DNA of 64,000 nucleotides from Zanthoxylum bungeanum (Eukaryota; Streptophyta; Magnoliopsida; Sapindales; Rutaceae). The notes below the pieces were generated by a model. It searched no databases, was not told where the DNA came from, and saw only the letters and a list, made by a program, of their open reading frames with translations. This document shows, one piece after another, positions 49,315-61,729 of this stretch; positions within the stretch are counted from its first letter, which is position 1, and every line of letters starts with the position of its first letter. Made by a program: the position numbers and the translations under genes. Where the stretch lies: positions 62,001-126,000 of the forward strand of contig SKCR01017974.1 in NCBI GenBank assembly GCA_019454045.1, read 5' to 3'.

Positions 49315-49392
49315 TACCAACCAGCCATATAGGCGGTATCCAAATTAAGTCAAATTAATAATTAAATACCAACCGACCAATCAGGCGGTATC
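49315..49392. repeat. 55-bp tandem units with GGCGGTATC core, split by Copia-7
   Basis: Units with ACCAACC...GGCGGTATC at 49315 and 49368; a third follows Copia-7 (59253-59280). Copia-7 inserted at GTATC of the second unit. Confidence 0.75.
49388..49392. repeat. TSD of Copia-7, left copy (GTATC)
   Basis: Perfect GTATC also at 59215-59219. Confidence 0.92.
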
Positions 49393-51324
49393 TGTTGGAT
49401 AATATGACCCATAGCGTCACTATTTGTACAGATCATAGTGTTGTTGTACAAATTAACTATGTGACAAGGAAATTGCACTCTCATCATTTGTGATTAGATC
49501 ACCTTAGATATATAAATGAAGAGAGGTCCCTATGATTAGTTCCTGGATTGAGATGATATGAGACAGTATCAGTCCACGAAGGATTAATCATTAAATATCC
49601 CTAGCCGGAGTATTATCGAGACTGGACATCGATAATGCGGAATAGGCTAGTATTGCACTTGTGAGCGTTGTGAGGGCAGGGTATGGTCTTAACCTGAGAC
49701 TTGTACCGCTAATGCTTACGACAATCAGTATACTTTTGTTGAGGTCGTCTAGGACTCTAACCGGTTCTGTGTACGCCGATGCTGGGTATATTGAGAATCG
49801 TAGAGTATTGGGTGTAATGTCAAGACGGAAGTATCACTCCAGTCATAGTGGAGATGATGTCACGCAGGATACGGTATTAGTGCTCTTAAGTGCTGGCCGG
49901 CCATCGGGATATTATGACAAGGTCATGTATATCCGATTATAGAGACTAGTATCCAGACATCCGATATGTGCTTCGGACGGGGCAGACACTTATCCAGCCC
50001 CAGCCCTAGCACGTGACTATACGATACTGGGCCGATATACACGATACTTGGTATACTACGCCTGATATAGATCTTAAATATTCTTAGAGAATATTACCGG
50101 AGAATTGGATAGACTTCGTGCTTTGCTAGAAGCCGATCTTGTCTCGTAAATCGGTAGAACGTAGTACTTGGTACGTACGTGATTCGGATACTCCGACGAC
50201 CGTATTTACTGCCGAATTGTCCGGGGATCTCATGGGTCGCTTCCCGATAATGCACCGATGACGCATAACTCGCACTCATTAATAATCTGGGATTATATAG
50301 AAGTAAGAGAAAATTAATCTAGGATTAATTACGGAGATATTTTATCTAGGATAAAATATCGTCTAGAGAGAGATAACGATTAATTGGAATTAATCGGTAA
50401 ATTAATATATTCGATATATTAAACGAAATTGGATTTCGACGCGGAATTAAAATTGGATTTTAATTCGAGCGAACGAATTAATTTAGAATTAATTCGTTAG
50501 CGACGTGAATAGTGAATTCGCTAGGCGTAATCATTTAATTACGACGTGACGGAAAATTCGCTAATTAGGAATTAGCAAAACCGAGTCCGAGTGTGATTGC
50601 GAGCGCATTCGTATTTCGAATTCGAGTGCGGCAACGCAAGTCACATCAAGCGTCAAATCACTCGTCACATCAAGCGTCAAATCAAAAGTCACTTTGAGTG
50701 ATTGATTGATTGATTGATGAATGTGATTGATTGAGTGATGGACACACAACATGTCACTTTGATAAAGTGAAATGAATAGTTGATGTGTTTTGGTGGAATA
50801 GTGTTGGTGGTTGAGATGCCATTTCCATTTGATTTTATTTGATAAATAAAAATGGTAAATGCTTATTATTTTTTGGAAAAATATATAAAGCATTTTGGTA
50901 ATTCATTTACCAAGTCAACCATTACACATTTCCTCCATTTTTCTCTCCTTCTCACGCCCAAGGGGCTGTTTCTTTCTTCTCCAACACAGCTCACTGCCGT
51001 GAGCTTTAGGGGAGCAATGAGTGAGTTTTTGTGGCAAAAACTCAAGTGCTAGCACACTTACGGGACTTGCGAAGGTGTTAGGGAGGTTCACCCATGAGGC
51101 GGGATCCATTCGACGAAGTTTGAGCTTCAAATTTGGATCCAAAACTGCCCAAAACAGTGAGCAAATTCTGCACAGCAGTGGTGCCAAACCTGTGAGCGTT
51201 TTTGGCTCCATTCGGCTTCAAATCGTCTCAACCGATCGATGTGAGTATTCCGCAACTTCGTCGATATGTATTCGCAATGATTTTCATGCTTATAATCGAT
51301 CCGGGACCTTAATAGAAACCAACA
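49393..51324 (+). repeat. 5' LTR of Copia-7, with 154-bp deletion
   Basis: TGTTGGATAA...AACCAACA, 1932 bp. Compared with the 3' LTR about 154 bp are missing around 49678; elsewhere the two are nearly identical. A TATATAAAG box is at 50882-50890 and an ATTG-type microsatellite near 50700-50720. Confidence 0.92.
50882..50890 (+). promoter_or_regulatory. TATA box in Copia-7 5' LTR
   Basis: TATATAAAG, about 440 bp before the LTR end; the same box is at 58773-58781 in the 3' LTR. Confidence 0.55.
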
Positions 51325-51325
51325 A

Positions 51326-51339
51326 TGGCATCAAGAGCC
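51326..51339 (+). other. Primer-binding site, Copia-7
   Basis: TGGCATCAAGAGCC one base after the LTR; same variant as in Copia-4. Confidence 0.82.
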
Positions 51340-53841
51340 TAGGTTTGAGCATGAAAATTTTAGGGCTTAAAATTTGGGTAAACTTGTTTTGAGCATGATT
51401 TGAATGAATTGAATGTTGAGTATGCTTATAACATGTTTAATTAGTGATTGATTGGATCAATTTAATGAAATAATGATTGGATCAATTTTTCCCCAAAAAT
51501 TCATGTTGGCCGAATGTGATGAGTATTTTGGAATTCTTGGAATTTTTCATTTTGATTCATTGGATGAGTTGTAATGATGTTGGATGATGTTAATTTAAGA
51601 TTGAATTGGATTTAATTTTGAATTTAACAAAATCCCCAAAATGCTTATGGTGGCCGAATGGACTAAATGCCCTAATGTCTTGGTAATTTTGATTTTGTGA
51701 CATTGGATGTGTATGAAATCAAATTGGATGGTGATTTAATGTCGATTGTGGGTTCGATTGGATTGAAACCAAATCGGACACAAAATCCCTCCTTGGCCGA
51801 GAGCATTAAAAGCATGTAATGGGTTTGATTTTTTCATTTATGTGTTGGACATGTGATGATGATAATAAGCATGATTAATTGGACTAATTTCATGTTTTGG
51901 AAATATTGATTTGGGTGATTAATCATGTAATGCACTTTAGGTAATTGAATTGCGGAATTGGATTCATGTAATTTAGTTATTTAGGCCTTAAATTGGATTG
52001 GGCTTATTATGTTGTAAATGGGCTTATTGGGCTTTGTTGTACAAAGTTGGGTTTAGGCCAAATGGATTGGATCCAATTGGGCCCAAAACCACTACCATAA
52101 AGCCCAAATGCAACTTATAAACCTTTAAAGTTTAATTGGGCCTAATGGGCTTAAATTGATTTCTAGGTTATGGGGTTACTCCTTGATTGGGCTTTGGTTG
52201 CCGAAGCCCACGCCTTAAAGAAATTAATTAAAGCCCATTAGACTTGAATTGAATTGACGTTGGACGTTAATCGGGCTTTGAGACCCGAAGCGATTAAATT
52301 TGGAATTTAAGTAGTTAAAGGTTTATTAAATAAAGGTAATATTTAATTTGGAATTGAATAGTGAATAGTATTAAATACATTTAAATTGGATTTAATGATG
52401 TAGTTTAATTTAATTCATGAATTCGTACTTTGAGTACTTATTCGCAAAACGAGTTTGGACTCGAGCAAAATCAATCGTTGTTTGAACATTGGATGATCAC
52501 ATAATTATCAGATTAATTAATTTGATTAGATTGATTGATAGCATGCTTATGTGTGAATACGTGGTTGTAATGAATGAATAGTGTATATCGGATGGATATT
52601 AGTCGGGTGGGGCAATTTTGGAAATTGTTGTAATAAATTCGATTTATTAAATTGGACCTGCATGTCCAGCCTTATCACCTTTATTCTCTTTGTATTCTCT
52701 TCTCACATATTCCCCTCAATGTAAATGAGGTTTCTTTAGAAGTGTAGTGTAACGGGTAGAAGTAATACAAGTGCTAGCTTGAGTGAGAAGGGAGAGATTT
52801 GATCTAGGATCAATGTGTTAAGTATCCATCCGCATATCATTATTATTTATTTTCATACTCGCTTTATTATGTATTTAGAATGCATGTTTAAGGGTGTATG
52901 ATGATGAGACCTTAACAAAGATAATGAAATTGGTAGCCAATTTGCACGCGAAAAGCCCTCATTAAAATATCATGCGTCTTTTCCTTCCATTGAGTGATTC
53001 TTGCTCAAGATCCTAGATTGGCATGGGTTGTTGGCCAAAGTCAAGCCCTTGTCCGTCGAAGATGTGCTTGAATCACGAAGCTTTGTTCCATATTGGTGTC
53101 TTGTCCAAGTTGTGGTTTGTTGGCCAAAGTCAAGACCACTTCTTGTCCATCGACATTGATTACGAAGCTTCCATGGTCAATGGGTCCGCGCTTGACTGGG
53201 ATCATTAGGTTTGTTGTGCCAAAGCCAAGGCCTAGTTGATTCAGAGGAAAAAGGTTAGGGTATATTGGATATATAGGCATATATAAGATATATGTTTAGG
53301 ACTTGGATGTCCACCTACCGGATCTAGGAGTTGGATGAGATCCAATTGATCTTAGAGATCTACCTAGTTAATTATCATACAATTTGTTGGCCAAAGTCAA
53401 GATTGTGTGATATTTAACGGGATCCTAGCCCACTAGGAACACGGTTTCCCGAGTACTCGACAGAGGGTTAGAGGCTCGACGAAAAATAGTGGGAGGCAAG
53501 AATTGAATTTGCAATATTCGTTCAATTACTCGCCATATCGCGCTCAAACAAATATCACTCGTCAATATTAAAAGTATTAGTTGGACTAATATTTAATGTT
53601 GTTTTAATATACAGTTGGACTGTATTATAGTTGATTATATATAATTGGATTATATTAATCAATATATTTGAATTAATTAATTTCAGTTTACAGTTGATTT
53701 TATAATTGGATTATAGTAATCAATGTAATTGAGGTTAATTAATTTGGATTATATTTGATTATATAGTTGGACTATTATAATCATTATAATATATATAGTA
53801 CCACTAATCGTTGATTAAATAGTTGGACTATTGTAATCAAG
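51340..53841 (+). other. Copia-7 leader, about 2.5 kb
   Basis: No gene supported. It carries the 18-bp motif TTGTTGGCCAAAGTCAAG at 53028-53045, 53117-53134 and 53384-53401 and the hairpin cluster at 53575-53832. The open frames at 51021-51392 and 53023-53208 are not conserved as proteins. Confidence 0.78.
53575..53832 (+). repeat. Six triloop hairpins before decayed gag (Copia-7)
   Basis: All have loop TGG: 53575-53591 (7-bp stem), 53609-53625 (7), 53639-53655 (7), 53701-53715 (6), 53763-53775 (5), 53818-53832 (6). Stem sequences differ (TATTAGT, ATACAGT, ATATAAT, TATAAT, ATAGT, AATAGT) but every one pairs. Confidence 0.9.
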
Positions 53842-56800
53842 ATAAAATTGAAAAGTTGGATATTTAAAATATAATCTGGGATTAAAATATTTTAAATGAT
53901 TTAATTTTCAAATTGGAATAAATAATAGGTACTTTATTTGATAAAATAACTTATTATATTAAGCCCAAAATTAAGCAAAATAAGTAGAGCATCAAATCTT
54001 TGGAAGATTTATGTGATGATGACTTTAATGCTTAATTTAATATACTTGTCATAAATCTAATTTTAGATTTAAGAAGTATTAAATTGCAATAAATAATTCT
54101 TGGAGAATAATTGACTATTCTAGAGGTGAAAAGTCAAAGTTTGCAATTGGGCAGTAGCACGAGGTGCACATCGTTTCGATATTCTAAAACCCAAGGCTTG
54201 GCCTAAGGTTCCTGAAATATGAAAAGGATAATTGACATATCCCAAAGTGACTACCATTTGGATATGCAGACACGAAGGAATTAAAGAAAGGGCAAGGCTC
54301 TGACTTTAAAAATGTTTGTCAAAGTTATGTTCACTACTAGTATTGAAATTAGATTTTAAATACTTAGTGTGGTACATAAAATATATGTATTGATGTTCAG
54401 AATCTGCTTTGAGCAGGATACTGACTTCAAGCTGAGATTGCTCTGCGAATCGGAAACGGGACGAAAGTCGCTGTTTCGACCGTAGATACCTAAGTTTAGG
54501 AACTACCCTTCGGGTGTGTACTTAAATTAGGAACTGTTATAATGTAACTAGTTTGACTAGAGACATTATCTCTATATCAGGTTTAATCCATTGTGGATAA
54601 ACCTTTATATTCTAGAACACTAAGTGTTTCATTATATAAAGATGATACTGAGATAAAACATTAGATGTGATAACAGAATTTATATTTTGAATATAATTAA
54701 AATCTCAAAACATGTAAAATGACAAATAAATAGCTCAAATTGATTTGATCAATAGAGACTTATTTGTGGCATTGTTGTCTGGGACACAATTAAAAAAGAT
54801 TCGTATATCCGCACTTTTGAAGAGTGGGTACTAGGACTGATTTGACTATTCAAATAAAGTCTACGAATCTAGTTTGTTAGGTAAAGTACCTAAAACACTA
54901 TTTACTTGGTAATAGTGAAGTGCCACCGATCTGTTAGCCCTATTCATGGTGAAGGTAGTGGGCCCATATCTAGCTAGGCTAGATGTGAACATGAATATTT
55001 CGTGACCTTAACGGATGTGGCATCACGTTATGGTTATGTGTTTCTTTGAAGAACACAGATCGGAAACTATTAGAGTTTTGACACGAAGTAGATAAACAGA
55101 TCGACTATAGTATTATACCGTCACGGTAAGACCGTAATGGAAAATACTTAAGCAGTAAGTTTCAAACATACATGAAAGAGTATAGTATTCTTTCAGATGA
55201 GGACTCCTCCCGAGACACGTCAGTTAGACGGTGTGTCTGAACGAAAACCGAATTTTGTTGGACATGATAAGGTTTATCACGAGTCGCTCTGAGCTATCAT
55301 TTCCTTAAACAATGATATGTATTAACAGTGCAAAACTTATTTAGAATAAGGTTCCATATAAATCTGTTTGACAGATATCATATAGGATATGAACAGGAAA
55401 GAAACAGGGTTTCTCATTCCTAACAATTTGGGTATGCCGGCATAACGTTTGATGATACCAAATTAGAACCCAAATTGGATAAGTGCCAATATAGGTTATC
55501 CTAAGGGAAACCATAAGTATAGTACTTATAAATCTCACATAAGAACAATATAATTGTTGCTCACCATGCGGTTTTCCTAAGAGGAACACCGATATGCAGT
55601 GGTCAGTGGGAGGATAGTGATACTCGATGAAAATCGGAGTAATACTATTCAAGGCACGAAGTCCATAATGGAACATAAACAGTTCATCAATGATGAATCT
55701 GTACCATTAATCTTCGAATACACAAGAACCGCGTAGATCGGAGAGAATCAGGAAACAACCTGGGGTATGGGTTTCTGATGTAACCCCTTAAAGATATAAT
55801 CTTTTGAGGGTATACCAACTGACTACGATTTGAGGAAGTGATACAAGGTTCGACTCCCTATTATGGCAAAGTGCCATGAGTCCGAAATGGATTCCATGTA
55901 TAACAACTATGTTTGGACTAGTTGTTGTACCGCAAGGCATTGTGCCTATTGGTACAGTTAAGTCTTCAAGGAAGACATACATGGATGGCAACATACCAAC
56001 GTACAAAGCTAGGCTTTTGACGGAAAGGTATCGTTATCAACATTGTGTTGATTACGGTTCAACCTTTTACCTGTTGCCATGGTAAATCCATTTTGAAGAT
56101 GCTTGTAGATACTGCATATTTCATTTATGAAATGTGTCAGTAATGATCAAAATCGCTTTCCTGAAAAGGAAACCTCTTGGAGGATGCTTACAACATCCTG
56201 ACGATTTTGTATAACCGACAAACAAGGTTTGCGGGTTATTCGATCCATGTTTGGATTGAAGCAAGCATAAGGTTCTTGGAACTGACGTTTTGAAATAATC
56301 ATAATGGTTTATGATTGATTCAAACGAAATGATTCTTGTGTATATAAGGAGGTTAGTGGGAGCGCACTGATAATGAAATTCCCATAAAGCAATTGTTGAA
56401 AGCTTGGCTTTCATAGATATTCTCCGTAGAATTCTGGGGAGTAACAACCTTTATTCAAGGAATAAAGATCTACTGGGATAGATTTGGAGTTGTTAACATT
56501 CTCTGGGAAATTGTACATTTAAAATGTACTTGATATGGTGTCTCATACGCTTTGAGCATATGGAGTCACAATCAGGACAATCCAAGTGATAGTCACTGGA
56601 TTGAAGTTAAGGACATCTGTTAGTATCTTAGAGAACTAAAGATGCTGTCTTAAACTATGGAGAAGGAGAACTTGAAGTGACTGGGATCACTACCGCAAGT
56701 TTCCAAACAGTTAAATACTGCGGTACTATAAAGTTTGAATAACGGGACAGTGAGCTGGAAATCTTCCGAGCAAGATACTGTTGCCGAATAAACAACAAAT

Positions 56801-57117
56801 GCGGATTATTGCTGCAGCTGAGGCAGCAATAGAAGCCATTGGGTCGATAATAAATCTAATTAGATTAGATATAGTTCTATTAGCAGCTGAGCTAGGCGTC
56901 AGCACAAGGCTAAAGAATTAAAGGTCTCATCGACGATCCAGATATATACTTATATATCATCTGATTCGTTCGGATCATACATCGTGGCGATGTGATGATC
57001 GTATAAATCGCGTCAGACGATAATCATGCAAATCCGCTGACGAAAACCTTTTCTCAGCAATTTGAGCGAACCGTACATAGTTCGGGTGTTCGACACTTGA
57101 GTGACTGGCTATGTGCC
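53842..57117 (+). pseudogene. Copia-7 gag-pol, deeply decayed
   Basis: Aligns by eye with Copia-3 gag-pol from gag start to the RNase H end, but no frame is open for more than short stretches. The gag start is ATA (53842-53844), as in Copia-4. Recognisable traces are the protease region near 54300, the integrase region near 54960-55250 and the RNase H end near 57000-57060. No domain is translatable. Minus-strand frames such as 55341-55676 are antisense accidents. Confidence 0.82.
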
Positions 57118-57128
57118 AAGTGGGAGAT
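57118..57128 (+). other. Polypurine tract, Copia-7
   Basis: AAGTGGGAGAT next to the 3' LTR; intact despite the decay of the coding region. Confidence 0.88.
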
Positions 57129-59214
57129 TGTTGGATAATATGACCCATAGCGTCACTATTGTACAGATCATAGTGTTGTTGTACAAATTAACTATGTGAC
57201 AAGGAAATTGCACTCTCATCATTTGTGATTAGATCACCTTAGATATAAATGAAGAAAGGTCCCTATGATTAGTTCCTGGATTGAGATGATATGAGACAGT
57301 ATCAGTCCACGAAGGATTAATAATTAAATATCCCTAGCCGGAGTATTATCGAGACTGGACATCGATAATGCGGAATAGGCTAGTATTGCACTTGTGCGCA
57401 TTGTGAGGGCACAACGGCATAGTTCTCATATATTTGGGTATTGGATACTCATGCAAGTGAGATAGGAGGTTGTGTTTCACCGATGGTACGGGAAACAGCT
57501 TCGCTCTGGATAGACCCCTCGGAATCCCATTGGTATTATGACTATGTGTCTATGGGAGTCCGACATCAGGGTAGGTGTGTATGGTCTTAACCTGAGACTT
57601 GCACCGCTAATGCTTACGACAATCAGTATACTTTGTTGAGGTCGTCTAGGACTCTAACCGGTTCTGTGTACGCCGATGCTGGGTATATTGAGAATCGTAG
57701 AGTATTGGGTGTAATGTCAAGACGGAAGTATCACTCCAGTCATAGTGGAGATGATGTCACGCAGGATACGGTATTAGTGCTCTTAAGTGCTGGCCGGCCA
57801 TCGGGATATTATGACAAGGTCATGTATATCCGATTATAGAGACTAGTTACCAGACATACGATATGTGCTTCGGACGGGGCAGACACTTATCCAGCCCCAG
57901 CCCTAGCACGTGACTATACGATACTGGGCCGATATACACGATACTTGGTATACTACGCTTGATATAGATCTTAAATATTCTTAGAGAATATTACCGGAGA
58001 ATTGGATAGACTTCGTGCTTTGCTAGAAGCCGATCTTGTCTCGTAAATCGATAGAACGTAGTACTTGGTACGTACGTGATTCGGATACTCCGACGACCGT
58101 ATTTACTGCCGAATTGTCCGGGGATCTCATGGGTCGCTTCCCGATAATGCACCGATGACGCATAACTCGCACTCATTATAATCTGGGATTATATAGAAGA
58201 AAGAGAAAATAATCTAGGATTATTACGGAGATATTTTATCTAGGATAAAATATCGTCTAGAGAGAGATAACGATTAATTTGGAATTAATCGGTAAATTAA
58301 TATATTCGATATATTAAACGAAATTGGATTTCGACGCGGAATTAAAATGGATTTTAATTCGAGCGAACGAATTAATTTAGAATTAATTCGTTAGCGACGT
58401 GAATAGTGAATTCGCTAGGCGTAATCATTTAATTACGACGCGACGGAAAATTCGCTAATTAGGAATTAGCGAACCGAGCCCGAGTGTGATTGCGAGCGCA
58501 TTCGTATTTCGAATTCGAGTGCGGCAACGCAAGTCACATCAAGCGTCAAATCACTCGTCACATCAAACGTCAAATCAAAAGTCACTTTGAGTGATTGATT
58601 GATTGATTGATGAATGTGATTGATGAGTGATGGACACACAACATGTCACTTTGAAAAGTGAAATGAATAGTTGATGTGTTTTGGTGGAATAGTGTTGGTG
58701 GTTGAGATGCCATTTCCATTTGATTTTATTTGATAAATAAAAATGGTAAATGCTTATTATTTTTTGGAAAAATATATAAAGCATTTTGGTAATTCATTTA
58801 CTAAGTCAACCATTACACATTCCTCCATTTTTCCTCTCCTTCTCACGCCCAAGGGGCTGTTTCTTCTTCTCCAACACAGCTCACTGCCGTGAGCTTTAGG
58901 GGAGCAATGAGTGAGTTTTTGTGGCAAAAACTCAAGTGCTAGCACACTTACGGGACTTGCGAAGGTGTTAGGGAGGTTCACCCATGAGGCGGGATCCATT
59001 CGACGAAGTTTGAGCTTCAAATTTGGATCCAAAACTGCCCAAAACAGTGAGCAAATTCTGCACAGCAGTGGTGCCAAACCAGTGAGCGTTTTTGGCTCCA
59101 TTCGGCTTCAAATCGTCTCAACCGATCGATGTGAGTATTCCGCAACGTCGTCGATATGTATTCGCAATGATTTTCATGCTTATAATCGATCCGGGACCTT
59201 AATAGAAACCAACA
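57129..59214 (+). repeat. 3' LTR of Copia-7
   Basis: TGTTGGATAA...AACCAACA, 2086 bp. Confidence 0.93.
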
Positions 59215-60187
59215 GTATCCAGTTTAGTCAGGTTAAAAACCAATTTAAATAATTACCACCGACCATATGGCGGTATCCCCTCGTTAAGTCAGGTTTTAAC
59301 TAGTTTATATATTATAATTAAGGGAGATTAATCTAAATATTAGTAATAAATTTTTTACATTTTACCCCAACCCAGCAAAGTGGAGTTATCTCCTCATTAC
59401 TGAAAGTAAAAACTGAAAATTAAAGAAAGAAAAGTATTGTACTTAAAAGTAAATTGCGGAAAGTAAAAACTGAAAAGTAAAGAAAAGAAAGTGCGATAGC
59501 GGAAATTAATTACTAATGCTATAAATAGACAAAAAATATACAATCTTCTTAGTATTCTTAAGGAATTCCTTTGAAGAAAGTATGAATTTTACAAATGAAA
59601 TGACTTGGTATTTATAGGCAAATTTTGCCTCCATCAAATCATCCACAAAATCCATTATTAATTGCTCACTAATTGATCCACATGTTTGGTGGTGATTTGA
59701 TAATTTTTATTATTTATTTATTAATTTATTTTTTGCTTTGAAAATGATTGAAGTGACTTTAATAATTACACACAACACACTTCTGGACGGTTCATCAATT
59801 TCGGGCATGAAATATTCAGAATTTGAAATTATTTTGTCTTTCAAAGTTGTAGATATTTGAGTCCTATTTAATTTGGAACTTGAATCAGCTCAATCCGATA
59901 GCGGAGTAAAAAGTTATACCCAAAATACGACAGATGCATAAAACTGGAATTTCCAAAACTGCACTTCGTTAAAACGCCCTTTCAAGTTTCCAATCTCCAA
60001 AATTAATGTCAAGTCCAATTTTTGCACTTATTTGACCCACATTTCGTCCTAAATGATTCATTGTGTCCCAATATTATTTTATCTGCAAAATAAACTAAAA
60101 CACATCAAAACGTTCATCAAATCCGAGAAACTAAACAAAATATTAAGTAAAAGGGGCAGTAAATATTGATATATTTTCCGCTCATCA
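59215..60187 (-). repeat. Gypsy 5' LTR, outer piece
   Basis: Resumes after Copia-7 with the third 55-bp unit, a GAAAGTAAA-rich stretch (59400-59505) and U3 sequence, and ends CCGCTCATCA (element sense TGATGAGCGG). Following bases CTAGG would be its target duplication. No gene. Confidence 0.75.
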
Positions 60188-60981
60188 CTAGGCCTGGGGC
60201 TGGAATTGTGTCTGCCCCGTACGAAGCATATATCGGATCACAAGCAACTAGTCTCTTTAATCGGATAATCATGACCTAGTCATACTATCCTGGTAGCTGC
60301 AGCATATGAGAGTACTAGTTTTGTATCCCTGCGTGATCATTATTTCCATATGACGGAACATATGAATGAAGTGATACTTCCATCTTGACATCACACCCAA
60401 TACACTACGATTCTCAGTAAACCCAGAAGAGGTGCACACACAGAACCTATTAAAGCCCCGGATGACCAAAACCAAAGCGTACTAATTTTCGCAAGTATTA
60501 GCGATGCAAGTCTTAGGTTAACACCAAATACACCTACCCTGATGCGGATTCCCATAGACACATAGTCATACTACCATTGGGATTCTGATGGGTCTATCCA
60601 AAGCGAAGCTGTTCCCGATCCAACGGCTAACAAAACCTCATATCACACTTGCATAAGTATCATATACTTAAATATATGAGAACTATGCCGTTAAGCTTCC
60701 ATAACACGCACAAGTGTAATACTAGTCTATTCCACATTATCGATGTCCAGTCTCGATAATACTACGACTAGGGATATTTAATGATTAAACCGTTCGTGGA
60801 TTAATATTGTCTCATATCTTATTAATCTGAAACTAATCATAAGGAATTTTATCATTTATATATCAGAGTAATCTAATTAAAAAATGATAAAATATCAATT
60901 TCCTTTGTCACATAGTTAATTTGTACAAAAACCACAATGTCTTTTACAAATAGTGATGCTATGGGTCATAATTATCCAACA
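60188..60981 (-). repeat. 5' LTR of Copia-6, outer part
   Basis: Matches 43069-43848 of the 3' LTR and ends CCAACA; about 1.1 kb of the inner LTR is missing. Short frames such as 60269-60475 are LTR shadows. Confidence 0.87.
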
Positions 60982-61690
60982 TTAACAGATTGTTAATTCC
61001 ATATTGAATACATATGCCCTATACACAGAACTGACATATCATATCTTGATACGCACAGGATATCCTGAGGATCAGTCCACACACAACGAACAGGCGGAGG
61101 TCTAATCTAAATAGATCGGTGCCATGACTACCATCAAAGTGTGGAGGATACCTCATTCATCCATAGTGGTATCTCAAGTCGAAGGACTACTGTGCTCACT
61201 TGACCCGAGAAGATTCCTATTGACGTTGATTTACCATATATTTGGAAATCTTCGGTGAGTCATTCAGTGTTTATCAAATAAACACCTACATGTCTATATG
61301 AGTCTCCCAAGACTCATGGTTCATTAGGATAAACCATCGGACCAAGTCTCGATATACGACATGTACTAGTCTCAGCGGATTTAACTAACCGACCCGTGTT
61401 AGTAAATCTTGACCAGGAAATTTTTTTTGAGAATAAACAACTTATAGTGGCGCTTCCCAAAGTCAATTACAAACTACTTTGTAACTTTGCACTACGTTGT
61501 AAATTCTGGGGTCTTTGTCTAATATATACATATCAATAAATCATATTTAGTTTCAATCTAATCTTAATAAGATTAAATACGTATATAAAAACAAGAGGGG
61601 CTACCATAAATAAGTAATATTATTGAACAAGGAATTATTCGTATTTATGACTCGAACATAAATACGATCCGGATTGGCACTCCGAGCTTC
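60982..61690 (-). repeat. 3' LTR of Copia-5, third piece
   Basis: Continues the host LTR after Copia-6 and shares sequence with 27335-27700. The outer end is uncertain between about 61630 and 61690. No gene. Confidence 0.6.
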
Positions 61691-61729
61691 AACCTTAATA
61701 CTTTCTCCCACTTGATCTAGTGCCAATCC
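61639..61729. repeat. Two adjacent perfect hairpins around the Copia-5 purine tract
   Basis: Stem 1: 61639-61649 with 61657-61667 (11 bp, 7-base loop). Stem 2: 61671-61681 with 61719-61729 (11 bp); its loop contains the purine tract 61701-61713 (minus AAGTGGGAGAAAG). Confidence 0.88.

Larger units (their letters stand above)
48268..49392 (-). repeat. Gypsy 5' LTR, inner piece
   Basis: Starts (plus) TGACCGGCG. It contains a 14-15 bp minisatellite (49015-49230) and two 55-bp units near its end, and is cut by Copia-7 at 49392. The hydrophobic open frame 48994-49254 is produced by the minisatellite. Confidence 0.78.
49393..59214 (+). mobile_element. Copia-7, non-autonomous copia element
   Basis: Plus-strand element, LTRs 49393-51324 and 57129-59214, primer site, 2.5-kb leader, decayed gag-pol, purine tract, perfect GTATC duplication. 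The internal region is a sister of Copia-4 (same length class, same decay). With intact cis signals and no coding capacity, it must have been moved by enzymes of another element. Confidence 0.93.
46952..60187 (-). mobile_element. Ty3/gypsy element with Asp-tRNA primer site, truncated
   Basis: Minus-strand gypsy element of which the 5' LTR (48268-49392 plus 59215-60187), primer site and a gag-like frame remain. Its 3' part was lost in the deletion at 46952. The LTR starts TGATGAGCGG in element sense, a common start for plant gypsy LTRs, and the Asp-tRNA site is typical of Athila-like elements. Lineage is inferred from these signals only, since no pol is present. Confidence 0.7.
41958..60981 (-). 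mobile_element. Copia-6, deleted at its 5' part, with nested insertions
   Basis: Minus-strand element: complete 3' LTR (41958-43848), purine tract, pol through protease (to 46951), and the outer part of the 5' LTR (60188-60981). Outer flanks are TTTAC (41953-41957) and TTAAC (60982-60986), a 4/5 target duplication, and the flanking Copia-5 LTR resumes. The gag, leader, primer site and inner 5' LTR are gone, replaced by the right part of a gypsy element. The simplest history is gypsy insertion in the 5' LTR followed by one deletion. Confidence 0.8.

Noticed and set aside
51021..51392. Open frame of 123 residues at the end of the Copia-7 LTR, repeated at 58911-59252
   Set aside because: The second copy exists only because the LTR is duplicated. 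The frame runs across the LTR end and primer site, and I see no equivalent in solo LTR-2.
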